Of a DNA stretch of 64,000 nt, positions 58,662-64,000 are shown piece by piece. A program made the translations under genes and the position numbers. Source of the stretch: Rhodococcus sp. SGAir0479 (lineage in GTDB: Bacteria > Actinomycetota > Actinomycetes > Mycobacteriales > Mycobacteriaceae); contig NZ_CP039432.1 in assembly GCF_005484805.1 (NCBI RefSeq), forward strand, positions 3,906,001 through 3,970,000. The letters are read 5' to 3'. The notes below the pieces were generated by a model. It ran no database searches. It was not told where the DNA came from and worked only from the letters and a program-made list of their open reading frames with translations. How positions within the stretch are numbered: position 1 is the first letter of the stretch; each line of letters begins with the position of its first letter.

Positions 58662-59468
58662 GTGACGAACGTGCGGGGAACGACCGTCGACTCGATGCGC
58701 CTGCGCGCCCGTGACAGCGACCGGCAGGTGGTGTGCGGCGTCCTCGACGACGCCTTCGGGAACGGGCAGCTGTCGGAGACGGAGCACCGGGCCCGACTCG
58801 AATCCGCGGCCCAGGCCCGCACCCTCGGCGACCTGCGCACCCTGGTCACCGACCTGCAAGTTCCGAGCGAGCTCGAGCCGTCGATGCCCACGACGAACGG
58901 CGACGGCAAGCGGCGATGGCGCGTGGGCGCCGCGGTGGTCGCCGTCCTCGTGATCGTCGGCGTGGTCGTGGCGCGGGTCGCCGACGGAGACGAGTCCGGT
59001 TCCGCGTCGCCGCGGACATCGGAGAACCTCCTCACCGTGGCGGGCCTGACGAGGCTCCTCGACGACGTCCAGCAGCGGTTCGGCGACCTGCAGGCGGACG
59101 AGGTGACGGTGTATCCCGACTACGCGCGCGTGGCCCGGCAGGACCCGGAGGCGCCCGCTCAGTCGCGAAGTTACTGGTATGAGGACCGCACATTCGACGA
59201 TCCCGCTCCGTCGAACCGCTTCTACGAGGGCATACCCATGGACCTGGCGCCCCTGCGGCCGTCCCTGCCACGGCTGATCGGCCTGGTGAACGGGGCCGAC
59301 CAAACCCTGGCCGTACCGGACCCGACCTCCGTACACCTGCAGATCGAACCGCAGGAGAACGGCGCGGCGGTGGCGATATACCTCTGGAACGAAAAGACCG
59401 GACAGTCCGGCACCCTGACCACGACCCTCAACGGCGAGATCCTCGAGATCCACCGGGCCGACCGATAG
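58662..59468 (+). CDS. DUF1707 membrane protein, copy 2
   Basis: 268 residues, same architecture as the preceding gene: DUF1707 (LRARDSDRQVVCGVLDDAFGNGQLSETEHRARLESAAQARTLGDLRTLVTDLQ), one membrane helix (about 88-106), and an outer domain with RFGDLQADEVTVYPDYAR matching KFGDRSVDELNLYRHFAD of copy 1. A tandem duplication. The ribosome site GAGGGGG overlaps the end of copy 1, so the two are co-translated. Function unknown. Confidence 0.8.
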   Translation: MTNVRGTTVDSMRLRARDSDRQVVCGVLDDAFGNGQLSETEHRARLESAAQARTLGDLRTLVTDLQVPSELEPSMPTTNGDGKRRWRVGAAVVAVLVIVGVVVARVADGDESGSASPRTSENLLTVAGLTRLLDDVQQRFGDLQADEVTVYPDYARVARQDPEAPAQSRSYWYEDRTFDDPAPSNRFYEGIPMDLAPLRPSLPRLIGLVNGADQTLAVPDPTSVHLQIEPQENGAAVAIYLWNEKTGQSGTLTTTLNGEILEIHRADR

Positions 59469-59507
59469 CTCTTCCACCTGCGCGTTTCCCGCGGTACTGT
59501 GACGGTA

Positions 59508-59524
59508 TATATCGGTGCGATATA
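59508..59524. promoter_or_regulatory. Palindromic operator upstream of the PadR gene
   Basis: TATATCG-GTG-CGATATA, a perfect 7+3+7 inverted repeat. Its right arm overlaps a -10-like TATAGT (59521-59526), with a weak TGTGAC 17 nt upstream of that. It lies 52 bp before the PadR start, fitting autoregulation of padR-ino1 by the PadR protein. Confidence 0.65.
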
Positions 59525-59576
59525 GTCAGCAATCGCATCTGTCGGTTATGTTCGGGAAGCTCAGGGGGGTGTGCTC

Positions 59577-60140
59577 ATGCTCGAGTTGGCGATTCTCGGG
59601 CTGCTCCTCGAGTCGCCCATGCACGGTTACGAGCTCCGCAAGCGCCTCACCGGCCTGCTCGGCGCGTTCCGTGCGTTCTCTTACGGCTCGCTGTATCCGA
59701 CTCTGCGCCGCATGCAGGCCGACGGCCTCATCGTCGAGGATTCGGGCGAGGACGGCACCGTCAAGCGCCGCGCTCGCCGCGTGTACGAGCTGACCCCCGC
59801 CGGCCGGAAGCGTTTCTCCGAACTGGTGGCGGACACGGGCCCGCAGAACTACACCGACGACGGCTTCGGCGTGCATCTCGCCTTCTTCAGCCGCACCCCC
59901 GCCGAGGCGCGGATGCGGATCCTGGAAGGTCGGCGACGTCAGGTCGAGGAGCGCCGTGAAGGCCTCCGTGACGCCGTCGGGCGGGCCACCGGATCGATCG
60001 ACCGCTACACCCGGCAGCTCCATCAGCTCGGGCTCGAATCGAGCGAACGCGAGGTGCGGTGGTTGAACGAGCTGATCGCCGCAGAACAATCATCAACAGC
60101 AGCACCCAAGAAGAAAGAAGGAGAACCCGACCATGGGTGA
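59577..60140 (+). CDS. PadR-family transcriptional regulator (Rv0047c-type)
   Basis: 187 residues. The N-terminal winged helix is [24 protein letters not shown], then [20 protein letters not shown] and [14 protein letters not shown]. The C-terminal half is a helical dimerisation domain. The ATG at 59577 is spaced 8 nt from AGGGGG; the GTG at 59571 is too close. Its stop lies inside ino1, an 8-bp overlap. The same pair occurs as Rv0047c-Rv0046c. Likely represses itself and ino1 through the upstream palindrome. Confidence 0.88.
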   Translation: MLELAILGLLLESPMHGYELRKRLTGLLGAFRAFSYGSLYPTLRRMQADGLIVEDSGEDGTVKRRARRVYELTPAGRKRFSELVADTGPQNYTDDGFGVHLAFFSRTPAEARMRILEGRRRQVEERREGLRDAVGRATGSIDRYTRQLHQLGLESSEREVRWLNELIAAEQSSTAAPKKKEGEPDHG

Positions 60141-61227
60141 CAACAGCACTGCGGTGCGCGTAGCCATTGTGGGCGTGGGCAACTGTGCCTCGTCACTGGT
60201 CCAGGGCGTGCAGTACTACAAGGACGCGGACGAGAGCTCGACCGTCCCCGGTCTGATGCACGTCAAGTTCGGCCAGTACCACGTGCGCGACGTGCAGTTC
60301 GTCGCCGCCTTCGACGTCGACGCCAAGAAGGTCGGGTTCGAACTCTCCGAGGCGATCCTCGCCAGCGAGAACAACACCATCAAGATCGCCGACGTCCCGC
60401 CGCTGGGCGTGACCGTGCAGCGTGGCCCCACGCTCGACGGCATCGGCAAGTACTACTCGCAGACCATCGAGGTCTCCGACGCCGAGCCCGTCGACGTCGT
60501 GCAGGCCCTCAAGGACGCGCAGGTCGACGTCCTGGTGTCCTACCTGCCGGTGGGCTCCGAGGAGGCCGACAAGTTCTACGCGCAGTGCGCCATCGACGCC
60601 GGCGTCGCGTTCGTGAACGCGCTGCCCGTCTTCATCGCCTCCGACCCCGAGTGGGCCGAGAAGTTCAAGGCGGCCGGTGTCCCGATCGTCGGCGACGACA
60701 TCAAGTCGCAGGTCGGTGCCACCATCACCCACCGCGTGATGGCGAAGCTGTTCGAGGATCGCGGCGTGGTGCTCGACCGCACCTACCAGCTGAACGTCGG
60801 CGGCAACATGGACTTCAAGAACATGCTCGAGCGTGAGCGCCTGGAGTCCAAGAAGGTCTCGAAGACGCAGGCCGTGACCTCGAACCTCGAGGGCCCGCTG
60901 GCCGGCAAGATCCACGATCGCAACGTCCACATCGGCCCGTCGGACTACGTCGAGTGGCTCGACGACCGCAAGTGGGCGTACGTCCGCCTCGAGGGTCGCG
61001 CGTTCGGCGACGCCCCGCTGAACCTGGAGTACAAGCTCGAGGTCTGGGATTCCCCGAACTCCGCCGGCATCATCATCGACGCCATCCGCGCCGCGAAGAT
61101 CGCCAAGGACCGCGGCCTGGGCGGCCCGATCCTGCCGGCCTCGGCGTACCTGATGAAGTCCCCGCCGGTTCAGATGGCGGACGACAAGGCTCGTACCGAG
61201 CTCGAGGCGTTCATCATCGAGGCCTGA
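60133..61227 (+). CDS. ino1: Inositol-3-phosphate synthase
   Basis: 364 residues. It converts glucose 6-phosphate to 1D-myo-inositol 3-phosphate using NAD, feeding phosphatidylinositol, mannosides and mycothiol. The NAD-binding loop [13 protein letters not shown] is near residue 13. The catalytic domain includes [11 protein letters not shown] and [10 protein letters not shown]. Compact prokaryotic/actinobacterial form. AAGGAG lies 9 nt before the ATG. It overlaps the PadR gene and ends at a strong terminator. Confidence 0.96.
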   Translation: MGDNSTAVRVAIVGVGNCASSLVQGVQYYKDADESSTVPGLMHVKFGQYHVRDVQFVAAFDVDAKKVGFELSEAILASENNTIKIADVPPLGVTVQRGPTLDGIGKYYSQTIEVSDAEPVDVVQALKDAQVDVLVSYLPVGSEEADKFYAQCAIDAGVAFVNALPVFIASDPEWAEKFKAAGVPIVGDDIKSQVGATITHRVMAKLFEDRGVVLDRTYQLNVGGNMDFKNMLERERLESKKVSKTQAVTSNLEGPLAGKIHDRNVHIGPSDYVEWLDDRKWAYVRLEGRAFGDAPLNLEYKLEVWDSPNSAGIIIDAIRAAKIAKDRGLGGPILPASAYLMKSPPVQMADDKARTELEAFIIEA

Positions 61228-61245
61228 GTCTCTGCTCGAAGCACT

Positions 61246-61281
61246 TGTGGCGGTGGTCGATTCGTTTCGACCACCGCCACA
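61246..61281 (+). terminator. Terminator of padR-ino1
   Basis: A perfect 15-bp stem TGTGGCGGTGGTCGA with a 6-nt loop, 19 bp after the ino1 stop. Confidence 0.9.
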
Positions 61282-61320
61282 GGTGTCTTCCGGGACAGGC
61301 GCCCGACCGTCGGCCCGGCC

Positions 61321-61522
61321 GAAAAACACTGGGCCGATCGTGCCGCCGATGCTACGGTGGCTTTCGTGGGCACTCTGAATCACTAGATCGGGACGTCGCG
61401 TCGAGCATGCTCCGCGACGGGTCCTGAGCGCGCAGAATCTCCGGATCGGCTCGGTCGATCGGGTTGCGCGAGGGCACCTTTCCCCGATCTCCCCGGTTCT
61501 CCGGGGCACAAGGAGCACGCCC
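61321..61522 (+). promoter_or_regulatory. Promoter and structured leader of the ABC-F gene
   Basis: AAAAA (61322-61326) stands just before a weak -35 (CTGGGC), with -10 TACGGT at 61353-61358. This AT-rich-before--35 layout resembles WhiB7-dependent promoters. The predicted transcript begins at about 61365, carries a 6-codon ORF (61366-61386), a hairpin at 61394-61419 (CGTCGCG/CGCGACG with further inner pairing), and a CCCCGG-TTCT-CCGGGG hairpin at 61491-61506 just before the ribosome site. The arrangement suits antibiotic-responsive attenuation. Confidence 0.5.
61366..61386 (+). CDS. Possible 6-residue leader peptide
   Basis: GTG GGC ACT CTG AAT CAC TAG encodes MGTLNH. It starts at the predicted transcription start, so it would be translated leaderlessly. 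It sits 8 nt before a hairpin. A stalled ribosome here could change leader folding. Supported only by position. Confidence 0.35.
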   Translation: MGTLNH

Positions 61523-63133
61523 ATGCCTGCGTCACAATTCTCCCTGCACTCGGTCTCGAAGCGCTTCGCCGACCGCGTCGTCCTCGACACCGTGGACCTC
61601 ACCATCGCGCCCGGCTCGAAGGTCGGCGTCGTCGGTGACAACGGTTCCGGCAAGTCGACGCTGCTCGCGCTGCTGGCCGGCCGGATCCGCGCCGACAACG
61701 GTGACGTCCGGGTCGTCGCGCCCGGCGGGATCGCCTACGCCGCACAAGCCCTGCAGCTGCCCGACGACGCCACCGTGCAGACCGCGGTGGACCTCGTCCT
61801 GCGCGACGTCCGGGACCTCGAGGCCCGGATCCACCGGCTGGAACGGGAGATGGCGCACGCGTCGTCCGACGAGCTCGACGTTCTCCTGTCCGAGTACGCG
61901 TGTGCGACAGCACTCTTCGAGAGTGTGGACGGGTACACCGTCGACGAACGAGTCGAGGTCGGTCTGGGCGCACTCGGTCTGCCGGACCTCGATCGCGGCC
62001 GGCCTTTCGGCACCCTCTCGGGCGGACGACAGGCCCGGCTCGCGCTGGCGGCGACCCTCGCCTCGAACGCCGAACTGCTCCTGCTCGACGAGCCCACGAA
62101 CGATCTGGACGACGACGCCGTCGCCTGGCTCGAGGAGCGTCTGCGCACCCACCGCGGCACCGTCGTAGCCGTGACGCACGATCGCGCGTTCCTGGACCGG
62201 ATGACGTCGGTGATCGTGGAGGTCGCCGACCGCACGGTGCGCCGGTACGGCGACGGGTACGCCGGGTACCTCGTCGCGCAGGCCACCGAGCGCCGGCGAC
62301 GACTGCAGGAGTACGAGGACTGGAGGTCCGAACTCGCACGCAATGCCCGGCTGGTCGACGCCAATGCGGTGCGGTTGGCGGCCATTCCGCGCAAGCGGGA
62401 CAAGGCCGGATTCGGGCACGGAGCGTTCCGGGCCCGGGGACGCGATCACGGTGCGATGGGCCGAATCCGCAACGCCAAGCAGCGATTCGAACAGTTGACG
62501 ACCCGGGCCGTCGCACCACCGACCGAGCCGTTGCGGTTCACCCCGTCGCTGGCCGTGTCCGAGACCGCGGCACCCGAGGCGCCGGCGATTCGCCTGGCCG
62601 ACGTCCGCGTCGGGAACCGGCTCGCCGTCGCGGCACTGCAGGTGCCGCGCGGTGGCCGGCTGCTCGTCACCGGCCCGAACGGTGCCGGCAAGACCACCCT
62701 GTTGGACGTGATCGCGGGCGAGGTCGCAGCCGACACCGGGACGGTCGCGGTATCCGCCCGGGTGGGATACCTGCGACAGGCGCCGCAGTCGTGGCCCGCC
62801 CGTGCGACGCTGCTGGAGGCCTACGCCGCCCGGCGGCCCGGGCACCCGGAGGATGCTGCGGCAGAACTGCTCTCGTTGGGGCTGTTCCGTCCCGAGGACC
62901 TGCCCCGGGCGATCGGGGAGCTGTCCTACGGGCAGCGTCGACGCCTCGAGGTGGCGCTGCTCGCCACCTCGGGCGCCGACCTGCTGCTGCTGGACGAGCC
63001 GACGAACCACCTGTCGCCGGCGCTGGTCGAGGAGTTGGAGGAGGCCGTCGACGCGTTCGCCGGGACGGTCGTCGTCGTCACGCACGATCGCCGGATGCGG
63101 CGGCGGTTCCGCGGCGAGCGCCTCGTGCTGTGA
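61523..63133 (+). CDS. ABC-F family ATPase (ribosome-protection type)
   Basis: 536 residues with two ABC domains and no membrane segments. Domain 1 has GDNGSGKST at about 39-47 and LSGGRQARLAL near 165, then LLDEPTNDLDD. Domain 2 has GPNGAGKTT near 385 and LSYGQRRRLEV near 467, then LLDEPTNHLSP. The linker (about 245-340) is basic, as expected for the P-site-tRNA interaction motif of ABC-F proteins. Many relatives displace macrolides, lincosamides or streptogramins from the ribosome. AAGGAG precedes the ATG. The long structured leader supports drug-inducible resistance rather than a housekeeping role. Confidence 0.88.
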   Translation: MPASQFSLHSVSKRFADRVVLDTVDLTIAPGSKVGVVGDNGSGKSTLLALLAGRIRADNGDVRVVAPGGIAYAAQALQLPDDATVQTAVDLVLRDVRDLEARIHRLEREMAHASSDELDVLLSEYACATALFESVDGYTVDERVEVGLGALGLPDLDRGRPFGTLSGGRQARLALAATLASNAELLLLDEPTNDLDDDAVAWLEERLRTHRGTVVAVTHDRAFLDRMTSVIVEVADRTVRRYGDGYAGYLVAQATERRRRLQEYEDWRSELARNARLVDANAVRLAAIPRKRDKAGFGHGAFRARGRDHGAMGRIRNAKQRFEQLTTRAVAPPTEPLRFTPSLAVSETAAPEAPAIRLADVRVGNRLAVAALQVPRGGRLLVTGPNGAGKTTLLDVIAGEVAADTGTVAVSARVGYLRQAPQSWPARATLLEAYAARRPGHPEDAAAELLSLGLFRPEDLPRAIGELSYGQRRRLEVALLATSGADLLLLDEPTNHLSPALVEELEEAVDAFAGTVVVVTHDRRMRRRFRGERLVL

Positions 63134-63148
63134 CGGCGCGGTCGCCCG

Positions 63149-63910
63149 TCACGCCATCCGGGAGACCACCGACAGGGGCAGCACCTTCATCGCCATCGAC
63201 ACCGGTAGCCACGGCCACGCCGGCACGTACGCCTTGTGCGGCTCCTTCTCGATCGCGGCGGCCAGTGCGCGGCAGCCGGTCTCGGTGTCGACGATGAGCG
63301 GAACCTTCTTCACCTTCTCGTTGATCTCCGAGCGAATGAACCCGGGGAAGATGGTGCTGACGTCGATGCCCGTCTTCGCGAGGTCGGCGCGCATGCCCTC
63401 ACCGAGTGCCGCGACCCCGGCCTTGGACGCGGCGTACGTGGTGAGATTGCGCGGCATGCCGCGCATCGCGCTCACCGACGAGATCAGCACCACGTGGCCG
63501 GCGTTGCGCGGGCGGAACAGCTCGAGCGCCGCCTCGCTCTGCGCGAGTGCACCCAGGAAGTTGGTGCGGGCCGTCGCCGCGTTGGCACGGAAATAGCCGG
63601 TGCCCAACGGTTGTCCCTTGCCGAGTCCGGCGTTGACGATCACCCGGTCCAGGCCGCCGAGTTCCTCGTCGAACTCCCGGAACACGCCGAAGACCTCGTC
63701 GGGGACGTCGACGTCGAGCTTCCGGATCGCCACGGTGATATGCGGGTGCGCCGCCAGAAGTTCGTCGCGCAGCTCCTCGAGCCGCTCGGTGCGCCGCGCC
63801 GCGAGCGCGAGATTGCGGCCACGGGCGGCGAATTCGCGGGCCATCCCGCGACCGAGACCGGAGCTGGCACCGGTGATGAGAATGTTCTTGCGTGGCGTGC
63901 GGTTACCCAC
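63149..63910 (-). CDS. Short-chain dehydrogenase/reductase
   Basis: 253 residues. The NADP-binding motif GASSGLGRG is near the N-terminus. NAGLGKG follows, then catalytic Ser in LISSVSAMRG and Tyr-x3-Lys in YAASK. The C-terminus ends in a hydrophobic, possibly membrane-associated segment (WPWLPVSMAMKVLPLSVV), as in mycobacterial SDRs such as Rv0484c-like proteins. The GTG at 63910 has GGAGGG 6-7 nt upstream. It overlaps the preceding gene by one base, so they form an operon. Substrate unknown. Confidence 0.9.
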   Translation of the reverse strand: MGNRTPRKNILITGASSGLGRGMAREFAARGRNLALAARRTERLEELRDELLAAHPHITVAIRKLDVDVPDEVFGVFREFDEELGGLDRVIVNAGLGKGQPLGTGYFRANAATARTNFLGALAQSEAALELFRPRNAGHVVLISSVSAMRGMPRNLTTYAASKAGVAALGEGMRADLAKTGIDVSTIFPGFIRSEINEKVKKVPLIVDTETGCRALAAAIEKEPHKAYVPAWPWLPVSMAMKVLPLSVVSRMA

Positions 63911-64000
63911 TACGTACCCTCCGTGTCGATCAGTTCGTTGCAACGGGTGTCGAGATATCCCACGGCGATCCAGAAGTGCTCGAACGCGGGATTGGTCGTC
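63910..64000 (-). CDS. C-terminal end of an unidentified gene (partial)
   Basis: The last 29 codons, ending NPAFEHFWIAVGYLDTRCNE-LIDTEGT and a TAG that shares its G with the SDR start codon. The frame has normal amino acid composition, and the stop/start overlap is typical of an operon. The rest lies beyond the window. The family cannot be named from this tail. Confidence 0.55.
   Translation of the reverse strand, partial: TTNPAFEHFWIAVGYLDTRCNELIDTEGT

Overview
The window looks like chromosomal DNA from a high-GC, mycolic-acid-type actinomycete, most likely Rhodococcus/Prescottella or a close Nocardiaceae relative. The reasons are the strong GC third-position bias, frequent GTG starts, a 13E12-type DUF222/HNH gene, a mycobacterial-type integration host factor, and a right-hand block whose order (ino1, PadR regulator, DUF1707 proteins, DUF5318, ponA, GT87 mannosyltransferase-like gene, rpsF-ssb-rpsR-rplI, dnaB) follows the Mycobacterium tuberculosis Rv0046c-Rv0058 neighbourhood. 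I saw no rRNA, tRNA or CRISPR array.

Left part (1-8.9 kb): a truncated LOG-family gene, an acyl-CoA synthetase, a divergent FluG-like pair (amidohydrolase and glutamine-synthetase-like ligase), a membrane-anchored CHAP protein, a methyltransferase, and a HelD-family helicase. The helicase has a perfect rifamycin-associated element (RAE) upstream, which identifies it as a HelR-type rifamycin-resistance factor.

Mobile region (8.86-11.4 kb): a 2,040-bp composite ISAs1-family element carries its own DUF6301 gene. It has inserted into a second, resident DUF6301 gene. The insertion left a perfect 10-bp target duplication, and the two halves of the resident gene can be rejoined exactly in frame. 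Next to it is a DUF222/HNH gene with a textbook LexA box inside a -35/-10 promoter that appears to give a leaderless mRNA.

Central part (12.9-33.6 kb): PhoD phosphatase, a FetB/UPF0014 permease, a small HTH protein, a 43-residue hydrophobic peptide, aminopeptidase N, enoyl-CoA hydratase, mIHF, a UBP zinc-finger protein, a Baeyer-Villiger monooxygenase translationally coupled to a P1B-5 metal ATPase with a C-terminal hemerythrin domain, a cutinase-like protein, an ECF42-type sigma factor with its DGPF partner, a DksA/TraR protein, an AraC-UvrA2-AlkD DNA-repair cluster and an HSL-type esterase.

NRPS (33.6-46.3 kb): one 4,211-residue, three-module synthetase, read as C, half-C, A, T, C, A, T, E, C, A, T, TE. 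It begins with an EntF-like condensation domain. An extra C-terminal half of a condensation domain has no HHxxxDG lobe. Two long near-identical DNA repeats (560 and 614 bp) show that the third A domain is a patchwork of the first and second. A divergent GAF-ANTAR regulator has a frameshift inside its RNA-binding ANTAR domain.

Right part (47.4-64 kb): the conserved replication/ribosomal-protein/cell-wall block, then ino1, an ABC-F ribosome-protection-type gene behind a structured leader with a 6-codon upstream ORF, an SDR gene, and the tail of another gene at the window edge.
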